Below are positions 27,101-37,779 of a DNA stretch of 64,000 nt, in pieces (positions within the stretch are counted from its first letter, which is position 1; every line of letters starts with the position of its first letter). The notes below the pieces were generated by a model, which was given only the letters and a program-made list of their open reading frames with translations, had not been told where the DNA came from and searched no databases. The stretch is from Chlorokybus atmophyticus (Eukaryota > Streptophyta > Chlorokybophyceae > Chlorokybales > Chlorokybaceae), in contig RHPI01001037.1 in the NCBI GenBank assembly GCA_009103225.1, positions 1,564,896 to 1,628,895 on the forward strand, in the 5' to 3' direction. Position numbers and translations under genes: made by a program.

Positions 27101-27220
27101 GCCGTGCTTGCGATCATGCTGGGCCATGAGCTTCAGCGCCAACTTGTTGTTGCCCGCGTCAATGGCCTCGTACACCGGCCTCACCCGCCTCTCCTCCACT
27201 GCCGCCGCCGCCTCCGCCAT
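21140..27220 (-). CDS. NAA25: NAA25/MDM20-like NatB auxiliary subunit
   Basis: Long minus-strand gene of a dozen or more exons. Start chosen at 27220 (MAEAAAAVEERRVRPVYEAI, then GNNKLALKLM), like the family's RRLRPIYDYLDNGNNKMA start. Further exons: RALVLERSGKPEEAFAL near 26460; LFQAYLRQYRFRDMQLAAL near 25990; LDDWSAYTGYFDSTLP near 25075; RGPFLARMELCQRR near 24720; LLGLYR-type segments near 24090; ALEIKHIQLDTL-type segment near 23570; AFRHGSFNKVKEFVDFKSLL near 23270. Near the C-terminus is a Lys-rich run (GKKKKKG, near 21660) and a final helical exon to 21140. NAA25 holds the catalytic NAA20 subunit at the ribosome for N-terminal acetylation of Met-Asp/Glu/Asn/Gln starts. Protein is built of TPR-like helical repeats. 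Exon edges are approximate. Confidence 0.82.
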
Positions 27221-27953
27221 GGCTGCACGACCACCACGTCCGCGTGCACAACGACGAAGACGGCCGCAACGTGCTGCGTTGAACCGCCGCCTCCTGGGCG
27301 GCGGCGGCGAGGTCGGCCGCAAGGAAGAAAGTTGGCACTAGCGTATGTGACGTTACTACAGTGAGCAATCAGCAGCCAGGCTTGGCAGCTGAGGCACACC
27401 GCATTGTACTTAGGACACTGCTCGTTGCTTGCTAAAAAGTGACTGAGCTACTATATACAGCAAGGACAGGTGCGCGGATGCACAGAGCACCATGGGACCA
27501 ACAGGCTGCTTGAAACAGAACAGACACAAGTCACAACACAAACACAGACGCGCACATCCACAGACTTGTCAGAGCATGCGAGGAAGTCAGCGGGCAGCTG
27601 ATTGACTCGTATGCAACTCGTCTTGAATGGCAAGCACTCCCAGTGTGACGCAGCTGGCTGCGTGTCAAAGCGCACATGCACAAATGTGTTGGGCCTGCCT
27701 AGATAGAAAGCCACCAGAATAAGCCGTACTAAATGCTTATGAGAGAGAGCTGCGTCAGGCCTGCATAGATAGAAAGATGTAGCTGTATTTACCCAGACAA
27801 TCATGGCAAAGGCGTCATGAACATGAAACAAAACTGCCAGTGGGGTGCATTCCGGGGAAGTGCGCAAATCAAAAATGAATGGTGGGGGCGAAGCGTGCTC
27901 GTGCGGTTTATCCGTAGCGAAGCTAAGCTTAGGAGCTACTGTATAGGAGCTGC
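27221..27953. other. Intergenic, NAA25 start to CLU stop
   Basis: Both neighbours are on the minus strand. The stretch should hold the CLU 3' untranslated region and the NAA25 promoter. The open frame at 27451-27867 has no family resemblance and is not called. Confidence 0.4.
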
Positions 27954-30900
27954 TTAGGGGCTGACGGGCTTGCTTGCGGCCTTCTTCTTCGGTTTTGCCT
28001 TCTTCTTCGGTGAGGCCAGCGACATGCCGAGGCCTTGCGGGGCGCCGTTGGACTCGTGGTCGCTACCGCTGCCATTGGCGAGCTTCGGCGAGACCTCGAC
28101 GGGTGAAGTTGGGTCGACAGCGGACGGCTCCTTGTTGTTGTTTGGGGGAAGCACAGGCTCGAGCTTGCCCGCCGCTGCCGACATGTTGCCGTTGATAAAC
28201 TGCAGGAGGTCCTCCACAGATGACAGGTCCTGCGAGCCACTCGTGCTCGGCGTGTTGCTCGACGAGGCCCCGCTCGCAGACTCGCCTTTGCGGCGCGCGC
28301 TCGAAGCCTTCCTGTCATCCAGCTTGCGACGCCCACCTTGCGCCATGCCCGCGGCCTGAGCCCCACGCAAACCAACCAGACCACCTGCGGGGAACAACAT
28401 GTCATTTGCGAGCGCACACCATGAGGTCTCATTACATTGCTGAAGCGCATGCAGACATGTACGGTACCTGGAATGCCCAGGTTGCGCAAAGCAGCTGCCG
28501 CCTGTGCCTGTGTGGGCAGCTGTCCGCTCTTGCTTGCAGCTGCCAGGAGCGCTTGGTTCTTCTTGAACGTTGCCTGCCACAATCACAGCATTCAGCAAAT
28601 GCGATACACTATGAACAAACATGTGCAGCGAAGAACAAAAGCCAACCTGCAGGTCTTTCATGGCAAACTGCTTCAGGAGGTACAGCGAGTCCCGAGTGCG
28701 TGGATCCTCTTCGCCCAGCTTGGCCTTGAGAATGGAGTGGCAGCTTCGCTCGTGCTGCAAGGCACAAAGCATGCAAGTGAGCAAGAGCCCAGCGCAGTGC
28801 TCATACAACTTGACATGACAAGTAGAAGGCACCAACCTGCAAGGACAGCTTAAAGGCGCCCATGGCATTGAAAGCCACAGCAAGGGCGTGGTAGCAGACA
28901 GCGGTCTGGATGTGATCCTTGCCGAGGAGGCGTTCATTGCGCTTGAGGGCCTCTTGCAAGTAGCGCAGGGCGACGTTCAGGTTGCCGACTTCCTGGTACA
29001 TCATTGCCACATTGATGAATGTGGATGCGCAGTCCGGATGCTCAGCTTGACATATCAGGGTGAGGACTTGCACAGCTCGTCGCATGTGCAGCAGCGCCAG
29101 CTTGGACTTGCTTATGCCGTGGTAGAAAAGCGCCATGTTGCCATAGCTGCGACATGCATAGCATCAGCGACATGCTTGTCTTGATGCATAGCACTGCGCA
29201 CGGCCTAACACAAACCACAACTAATGACACCATGCGCCAGGATGAAGGCACATACCTGTGTGCTGTTTCTGGATGATCAAGACCCAGAATGCGTTCATTG
29301 ATGAGCAGCTCTTTCTGCTGAAACTGAATGGCCTCATCCCAGTTGCCTGCCTGGTAATGCACCATGGCAAGGTAGCGGCAGCAGGTGGCGACCTCCTTGT
29401 GCAAAGGCCCGCAGACCTGCTGCAAGATACTGAACGCTTCCGAGAACAACTCATACGCATCCTGAAGGCCGCCCTGTGCCAGCTTGGCTTTGCCCGTCTC
29501 CAGCAACTCATGCGCATCAACAGAACCCGGCGCAGTGTGCTTGGTAATGGGGGCCAGGTTACGTATATCATCGGGAGAGAAGGGCTTCTCCGCATCAAAT
29601 GAGTATGGTCGAGCGGCTACTGTAATGCCAACCTGCAACACAACCATCATCAGCACATGTAATTGATACGACCTCTGTGTCATCGTGATTGCACAGGCAG
29701 CTGCCTAGAACTGGTAGCTGCAATATGCAGCTGCCAGTTATGGGCAGCAGCATGTGCCCATATCTGGCACACTACTCACCGCAAGGCAAAGTGAGCGCAA
29801 TGCGGCTGTCTTGGGTAATCGGCTCCTTGCATCTTCTGCAAGCTCGAACTGGTAGCGCTTCTGTACGCCATCCGTGATTGACTGCCACAGGCTGCTGGCA
29901 GTCAGCTCGAACGCGGGTCCCGACAAGGGATTGACTGGCGCAAGCTCTGTGTGCGAGTGCTGGACTTCTGTTGCTGGTGGTGCTTCTTTCATGCTCTCCT
30001 CTGTCGCCTCCGCACTGGAAGCAGCGGCTGCCTTCTTCTTCTTCTTCTTGCTCTTGGTTGAGGGTGACAGAACCTCTTCAGCGGGAGCTGTTGGCGAGGT
30101 CGCCATAGGAGAAGTTGGGGCAGTGGGTGCAAGGCCGAATAGGCAGTTCAAGAAGTGACTGATGGCGGCATTGAGCACGCTATCCTCTGCTGAGCGAAGC
30201 ACGGAGTTTAATTCATGCTTCGCTGTGCGCACAACCATCTCCGTGACACACAGGTCATGAATGTGTGGTAAATCTGCAGTTTGCTTGGCAATGTGGCCAA
30301 GGTAGCGCATGTTGATGCCAGTGTTGTGCATGGCATCGCTGAGCATCAGCCCGTCGAGTGGCGAGACGTCGGTGGAGTGGAGGTCAGCCACAAACTTGGG
30401 CAGCACGGTGTCCTTCAGATGGGCGGACGCCTCGCGCACAAGGACCTCATCAGCTGCAATTGCCTCCGGAGGGCCTCCAAGTTTGCACTCAGACAGCGCA
30501 TTGGGGTTGAGGAGAACCATCTGCTGCTCAGCCGGAGCCCCTTCAGCAGCAGATTCATCCGTCCCTGCTGCGGTCTTCTTTGCATCTGATGCCTCAGCGG
30601 ACTCTACGGCTGTGAACTCTGAGCCTTGCAGCTTCTTCTGGCAGTAACTCTCCACCAGCTCAGGCCGCAGCGTGGAGTACCTGTGCGCTTCCCCTTCAAA
30701 GTTGAGGTCCCTCGGTGTCATGCGGAACAAGTCCAGTACATAGTACCGCTCGTCGCTTCCAATGATGCCTTTGCACTCCAACGGAGCAGCAAGCTTCACC
30801 TCTTTGGCCTCCCCATCCAGTACCGTGTGCTCAGCGATGTGCAGGGCTTTAGTGGCACTCAACACCTTCTCGTGGAATTTTTCATTCCACGCAATGTGCT

Positions 30901-33602
30901 TGCCATTGTCAACTGAGCCATACTGCAGGGCTGCTGTTTTGTCACCATACAGAATGCCGGGTATGATGCTCTGCGCGATGACCCTGAAGCCACGATAATC
31001 GACAATCGCTTGAGCCAAAGTGCAGAGTCCAGCGCTGTCCACCTTATTGAGCAAACGAACACCCCTCAAGTCATTATTGGCTGATGCGTATGTTGCCTGT
31101 TCACCTTCCAGAGCCCCCTGCAACCGGCATGCTTTGGTTTAACCAACTGGCCGCTAACAACTATGTAAGAACCTGTTCATGCAGTTTACAGCGGACAGTG
31201 TGAGCCCTTACCTGAACAACGGCAACCAGTGTGCTCTGTGGCTCAACCTCTGTCTTGGGAGGATCAAGTCCTGCGGCAATCGCCTCAGCTTGCTTTGCAG
31301 CACAGAGCGCGCATGTTGCTTCATGTGGAGGAGGAGGAGGAGGTGGCGGCATGCTGCTGTCGACAGCAAAGCTAAAGAAGATGCCGTTGTACACGTACAT
31401 GTGAAATCGCTCTGGGTCTGTTGCAGTGCACCAACACGCATTAGTGTCAAGGCCAACTTTATTCCAACTTTCGAATATGAAATATCCTTTTGTACATGTT
31501 TGAGAGACTTGCAAAAACATGCTTCCTTGGGCAACACAACTCTACATGACAACAAAAATGTTGCTCATGTAACTACCTGCAGCATTGACAGGAGGCAGGC
31601 ATCTATCAATGACTGCCTTGGCTCCTTTCTCCGCAGCTTCAATGAAATCGCAATGCACCTTGTATAAGGCCCGATCCCGCACAATCCGATCCTGTGTAGA
31701 GGTTGACACAATGGATCAATGAGCAAGCCACACATGTTGTGAAGATCGACCGAGACCGTAGTATAACGGAATATAACAGTTGGCATGACCAAGCCCACAA
31801 CTACCTGCAGTGTTTCCTTAGGGAGTTCCCGTATACTCTGATACTCCTCGTTCCAGTCCCGCGCTATGCCAGAAACATCAGCGCCATGCGGTGCGATCAA
31901 GCTATCTTCTGCACGCGACTCATCAGGCCTGTGCGGTGGCGGCGGGAAGCGCTCCAACCACTGCTTGGGTGGCAGTGGAACTGCGATGCTCTCAAAAGGA
32001 TGCCCAGCTGCTTTGTGCTCCAAGAGTTTGGCAAAATTGGCACTGAAGCCGGGGCTTGCTGCGCGCAAGAGTCCAACGAGTGTAGAGGACTGGCAGGAGT
32101 TTTCTGCTGGAGCCGGATCGAAAACGCTCTTCGTTGAACCATTGACAAAGTAGCCACGCGTGTGCGCAGTAATGCACACGGTATCACCCTCCACTGTCAC
32201 AGCATCAAGATACAGCAGATCTCCAGCAAGGCGCCGGTACGAGGGCACTGGGTTCCACCATGAGTAAGCGATGCTCTGGATGCAGACATCAACGCTTGGA
32301 GGTAGAGCTGGTGCAATTGCAGGGAGCAAGCTGGTGCTTTCAGATAAGAAGCTGAGATCGTCAAGCTCTGGAATGGGTGGCACTGCCTTCTTCTTCGGTT
32401 CGTCTTTGGCATCTGCTGCCTTGGGCTCCTCAGCAGGTTCAGCAGTTGTGATCTGTGTCGAAACAGACACATGCACATTGTCCATATACAGAAGGTCCCT
32501 TAACCGCCTCAAGTGGTTGCGTGAAGACCTTTCATCGTAGATACCTGCAAAACAACACCACCGATTTATATTATATTATAATATGGAACAACTACCGGTT
32601 CATGGGTGAATACCATTGTTAGGAGGATAGGAACCAATAACAATGCTGAGCAAGCAGCACATCTGACAGCATGCCTTCAACATGACATGCCAAACATTTG
32701 ACTGTTGTTTGGCCATTGCTGCCTTTGATAGGCACACGGCTTACCATCACTCATCTGAAGCGCATAGCCACCAGCGGCAATATTAGCCACTTCGCCAAGC
32801 TCAACATACTCGTTGATGAGAGGTATCTTGTTACCATCTGGCGTGAGTAATGCAAGATCATAGCTAGTATAAAAGCACGTATCCAGAGCATCCGCTAGGA
32901 ACTGCCGTAGATCCATAACTGTGTCTGCAGGATGGACCTGGCCGACAAAGCCAACGCTCAGTTCTTGACGACCAATGTCGTGGTAGACCATGCATGCATG
33001 TCATCAAGGTACATTACTGAACACCACGTGCATGCGACAGTATACCGAAAGTACCTGCAGCTCCATTTCCTGCTTTGCAGGGGTAAACACCTTGATCGGA
33101 TGCAGCTCCTCTGCAACAAGGCAAGGCATAAGGTTCACAAGCATGCACATTGAAGCCAGACATGTTCATGCTGGCCTGACCACAACTGTTCTTCTTTAGC
33201 TGCGATGGCAGTGAAACTGCTTGGAACCAGGGACAATTCTTAACATGTTCAGTATCCTACACATTGGAGTGCAACACTACCATCAAACTCTGGAGGTGCA
33301 TCAGCTGGCGGCTGTGCTGCCACCACGGTTCCATCAGCGGACGGCTGCGCCTCAGAACTGGCGGTCTCAGTGGTGGATTCGTCTGCAGGTGGCTGCGCAG
33401 CCTCCTCCGTCGCTGAGGCCTGCTCTTCAGCCTGAGGCTTAGCATCCTCGCTTGGGGCAGCAGCTGCTACTGGTGCATCAGCAATTGGCGCAGCTGTCGC
33501 TTCAGTAGCCTTTTCTTCAGTGATTGGTTGCTCCTGCTCTGTCGCCTGCGGCTTTTGTGCCGAGGCAGCAGCTGACTTGGCAGCCTTCGCCTTTTTGGCC
33601 AT
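27954..33602 (-). CDS. CLU (clustered mitochondria) protein homolog
   Basis: Start at 33602 (MAKKAKAAKSAAASAQK, then a long Ala/Pro/Glu-rich low-complexity leader). Next comes the CLU N-terminal domain: TVMDLRQFLADALDTCFY, NEYVELGEVANIAAGGY (about 32930-32760). The large exon 32540-31806 has RDWNEEYQSIRELPKETLQ, and 31690-31578 holds DRALYKVHCDFIEAA. The CLU domain is at 31118-29782, with AHRYSTLRPELVESYCQKK and YYVLDLFRMTPRDLNF. TPRs follow (29632-28838). The C-terminus is a Ser/Lys-rich tail ending at 27954. CLU proteins are cytosolic RNA-binding factors needed for normal mitochondrial distribution and for translation of nuclear-encoded mitochondrial mRNAs. About eleven exons, all intact in frame. 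Upstream it diverges from DRE2 across 1.7 kb. Confidence 0.9.
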
Positions 33603-35321
33603 AGTCGCGTGCTTGCGGAGACTTTCAGCAATCAGCTGCGATGTCGCAAGTAAGAACGAGGACTGACCCTTCAGACTGTGCAATGCAACACCAGAACACA
33701 ACATGTCACCATCAAATGCATGTCGTACAAGAAGTGTGCACCGCCTACAGAGGCATGGCATGCAATTTGCATTGCTCAGAATGCATAGTAATCTACGCAT
33801 ATAGAAACTCTCTTTCGGGGTGCAGAGTATGCGGATGCGCGTCTAATGCGACTTGACCACAAGAAACGCGCTTGCAATGCAGCGTCTTGTGTACTAACTG
33901 AACAGCTCCATTCATCCAAGACGCAATCGATTAAGGAAGAAAATGCCACTTGTCAGTGACACAGCTCGTAAAGCACTATTAACACACACACCGTCGACCA
34001 GAGCGCGGCATTCGGCCGACGACTGAATGAAGCTTCGGTGGTGAATTATACTCAATTGTACGGCAAACTGTCAGAAAATGCCATGCAATAAGGGAATAAG
34101 TTCAATGCATGTCATAAGTAGGCAGCGCTCAGCTGCACTGTGTGTATGTGTAGGCTTGTTGTCAAGCTGCAGACCTGCTGGCTGACAGCATGAGCTCCAG
34201 CGGCGGAGCAAGCAACCAGCCGTCAGCGAGACACAGCTGGACACCGAGCAGCCTATCGGCCGCCGAACCAGGACACCGCCTCCGTCTCCACCACGTCCAC
34301 CACCGCCGCCGCCGCCACCGCGTTATCCAGATCCAGCGGCGTTTTTAGGGTTTGTGAGTGCCTCGCAAGCAGCAGAGTCAGCTATTGCCAGCTTGAAAAT
34401 TTTATCTCCCCACATGACCGGGCCAAAAACGGCCTTCACGGTGGTCGTCAAGTGGTCATGAAGTCACTTGGGGAGTCATGTCCATCACACAAACACATTC
34501 ATCACTCTTCCCCACCTGTGTGTGTGTGGCGCTGCCTCGACCACAGCGCCGCCACTTGTGCGGCAGCACTGCTTGTGCCAGCAAGCACAGCGTCGCCGCA
34601 CACAAGGCGTCGCTGTGCGCGTAGGCACAAGCAGTGCGTAATACAGCACAGCTTGTGCGGAGGCCGCGGAGCGAGCGTATCAGTACGGCAGATTTGAATG
34701 TCGACACTGCCAGTGTCACACTGGAGAGCGTTGGGTGTTGTCACCCTGACAACGTTCACCGCAAGTAACGCACACCCTAATGCCTAACCCGGCAACGTGA
34801 GCTAACCCCCTCAGAGTTCACGGGTTCTTCAACGTTAATATGAGCAGGCGGCAAGCGTTAACACGTTAAAGTCGCATCTGCCTGCCTGCAGCAGAGTGGC
34901 GTCACGGTTGATTGTTAATGATGCTCAATACGCGCGCAAGTACGAAAGTACACAATGCTCAGGTGGTACATGCGCGGCAGGAGAGCATTCTGGGTGTTGC
35001 CATCCGCCGCCGCTGCCGCCGCCGCATGCGGGAGGTAGTTGTGGTGATTGCTCAGGCGCTGGGGTGCGCTGTTGTTGGCGTTTTCGTGCGGGAGCTGAGT
35101 GGCTGATAGCATAGAGTGTGGCGGGTGCTTGTATTGACGGAGAGTGCGAAAGTTGACGGAAGAAGAGAGCTAGACGGCTTAGACGGCAAGAGTGGCAAAG
35201 AGGTGTTGAGGTTGCCAGTGTAGGCTGGGCGGCGTTGGATTTTAAGGTTGTTTGAGGTTTAGAAGCTGGGTTCTGGCTTCGTTTGCTCTGGGGTGGCGAA
35301 GATAACGCAGGTAGCAGCAGG
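33603..35321. promoter_or_regulatory. Divergent intergenic region, CLU and DRE2
   Basis: About 1.7 kb between two outward-facing starts, so it should contain both promoters. Visible content: a GCC-repeat stretch near 34300-34320 and a strong hairpin at 34566-34637. Open stretches near 34452-34760 are produced by that hairpin and show no protein resemblance. A (CCG)-rich run lies near 35000-35030. Confidence 0.45.
34566..34637. repeat. 72-base hairpin
   Basis: Outer arms GCACTGCTTGTGCC (34566-34579) and GGCACAAGCAGTGC (34624-34637) pair perfectly. Inner arms 34585-34597 and 34606-34618 pair with one mismatch. A symmetric 5x5 internal loop lies between, and the terminal loop has 8 bases. It may be a small-RNA precursor or a mobile-element relic. 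Confidence 0.75.
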
Positions 35322-37479
35322 ATGAAGAATCTGCTCGTTGTCACCAGCACCCAGGGGATTGAGCTGGGGAAGGTGGCGCAGCTCCAGCGGGATTTCGTGG
35401 AGGAGTCAGCCGACACAGTTACCGTCGTGACACAATCAAGTTTTTTGCGTAAGTGTGTGTCTCGTGCTGGGATCTTGGCAGCTTGCTGGATGCACGTGTG
35501 CTTGCCTTGGTACTGCTTGTTGCTGTTTCTCCTTTTTATTGCGTGTTCACTTTGCTGTATTTCGCCTCGGCCGCTGAACCTATCCCGCATGCAATAGAGG
35601 GTTTGAGGTAGTTTGCCGTTCAGATCAGAAACTTACTTGAAAACCTCTTGTTGCAAGTTGTCGTGTATTGCTCGGTGCAAAGTGTAGTGTAGGGTTCGTC
35701 CGCCTCTGCTTGAGATCCCAACGGTCCCTTGACTTTGTGCGCTGGCATTGTACCAGTGTATGTGACCATCTTGCCGGAAAGTTCTCCTTATGTTACCGGT
35801 GCTAATTGTGGCAGCTTTCATAGCAAAGCTTGCGTTTGCGTGTGCGCGTAACTACATATCTCTTGGGGTAGTCGTTCTGCACATGATAGCGTTCTCTTGT
35901 GCAGCTGGAGGCACACTCTCTGTCGTGCGTGTGCGCGTAAGTATATATCTCTTGGGGTTTGGTAGTCGTTCTGCACATGATAGCGTTCTCTTGTGCAGCT
36001 GGAGGCACACTCTCTGTCGCACCCGCTTCGCAAGATGCCGTGGTGTCGGTTGCGGACACCCCCGGGCTACATGCAGAAACCCTACTGCTGGAGTATGCAC
36101 GCGTCCTAGTCCCGGGCGGCAAGTTGTGGATACAGGAACCTGTAGCGAGGAGAGATGCTTCCAATGAGCATATGGTGTGCACAACATCAATGCCATTGCT
36201 GGTTGTTGCTATGCTTGCTGTCAAAACCTACAACCTTGTGATGATAGGCCAATGGAGAAGTGAGTGGGAATATCAGGACAGAGGATAAGCTACGACGCGT
36301 CCTTATCTTTGCCGGATTTGCCGCTGGCAAGACTGTCGTGTCGTCGCTTGCTTGCGGAGTTGCCCCAGTATACGCAAAGACGCACAGGCAGGGAGCAGAT
36401 GCACCCTCGTCCTCAATGCGGCCTGTGGCGGTGAGTGTGTATACTAGCCACAACCTGCATTGGCATCGCTGAGTATGTGCTTAACAAGCTGTCTGCACGT
36501 GCGAAGCAGCATTGAAAGGCTGTCAAGTACACCCCACATTGGTGAAGCTCACTAGGTGCTTCTCTGTCGCTGTGTTGTGGCAGATCTCCTCACACAAACC
36601 GTCATGGCAACAAGGCACGGTCTTTTCGTTAAAGAGCAAAGCGCCAGCATTCGGTAAATTGATGTCAGCATCTGTGTCCACAAGGAATGCGGTTGCCAGA
36701 TGACCTTCAAGAAATGCACACTGCTTGGTAGTATTGCGCAACTCCCTGACCTTGCGGTGATTGTCGTTATGTAGGAATCCTGAAGAGTGCAAGTGAGCCG
36801 GCTGTACGCGTATTTCCTGTGGAGCGAACAGGCAGCAAAGATAAGTGGCGAGCAGCCGCTTTGCGGATGGACACTATGGAAGATATGGATGAGATGGTTG
36901 ATGATGATGAGTTGCTGACTGCTGACGATATCAAGCCCATGAAGCTTCAGCGCAAAGGTCAGCCTGTGTTCGCACTTAGCACCCCATGCATCTTGTGCTT
37001 TGCAGTCTGGTTGTCACAAAACAATACCCGTTGTTTGTGTGCTGACCATTGCAGTGGCTGCAGATACTGGGTGTGCTAGTGTTCCAACAAGGAAAGCCTG
37101 CAAGAACTGCACGTGCGGAAAGGCAGAAGGGAAGGTGATGCTTTCTATAGGTGAAGAGCAACCAGAGGTTGCAGCACCTGCTGCAAAACCATCGGCCTGT
37201 GGCAATGTAAGTGAGCTATGCCACTGCCTTATAGCCAGCTGTGTGGTTGCGCCCTTTACGGCGATCACTGATGTGCATGGTGGACGCAGTGCAATTTGGG
37301 AGACGCGTTCAGGTGTGCAAGTTGCCCATATCTGGGCATGCCTGCATTTAAAGCTGGAGAGAAGGTACGCTCTTTTCCAACAGCAGTCCATAATTGACTT
37401 GAAAGATGCTGTGGCAGTGCTAATTGCTGGTTTTTCCCAGGTATTGTTAGGTGGCAACATGCTTAAAGCTGATGCGTAG
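35322..37479 (+). CDS. DRE2: DRE2/anamorsin (CIAPIN1), Fe-S cluster assembly
   Basis: Starts at 35322 ([18 protein letters not shown]). A methyltransferase-like N-terminal domain follows: [19 protein letters not shown] (about 36060-36130) and [14 protein letters not shown] (near 36280-36320). The linker has [13 protein letters not shown] (near 36600) and [14 protein letters not shown] (near 36900). Cysteine motifs: ACKNCTCG (near 37097), and CGN in one exon joined across an intron to [20 protein letters not shown] (37291-37352). The last exon is [12 protein letters not shown] with stop at 37477-37479. DRE2 is an electron-transfer partner of the diflavin reductase TAH18 in cytosolic iron-sulfur protein assembly. 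All key cysteines seen are intact. The exon-2 acceptor lies in a duplicated segment (see 35838-36019). Confidence 0.92.
35838..36019 (+). repeat. Tandem duplication covering the DRE2 exon-2 acceptor
   Basis: Two near-identical units, 35838-35926 and 35927-36019. The second has four extra bases (TTGG). Each contains the acceptor TTGTGCAG followed by CTGGAGGCACACTCTCTGTCG. In-frame reading of DRE2 uses the second copy. Confidence 0.9.
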
Positions 37480-37779
37480 TGAAACGACATCTACATAGGA
37501 TAGTTCAGCCATAGCAGCGCACTTGAGGCATGCTTGGAGTGCATGGTTTGCTGGCCGCTTAGTGCCCGCAGTGCCGACAGCAGCAAAGGTGTGAACAGTA
37601 ATTGTGCGACACGGCTTGTCAAGGACCGCAGTTTGGCCAATCTTGTGTTTCACTACGTTTCGCTGTGGCTGTGGCTGTGGCTTGTCGGGTGGAGTATTAG
37701 TATTCACATCATGTGGGCTGAGTGTGTCCGCAACTTGCCTAGTCTCAATCATTGTTAGTAGGCAAGGCTACATATCAAT
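37480..37779. other. DRE2 3' flank
   Basis: Follows the DRE2 stop and probably holds its 3' untranslated region. No exon seen. Confidence 0.4.

Noticed and set aside
27451-27867. 138-residue minus-strand frame between NAA25 and CLU
   Set aside because: No family resemblance and no splice context; probably chance.
29874-30916. Plus-strand frames across the CLU gene
   Set aside because: They are antisense shadows of the conserved CLU exon.
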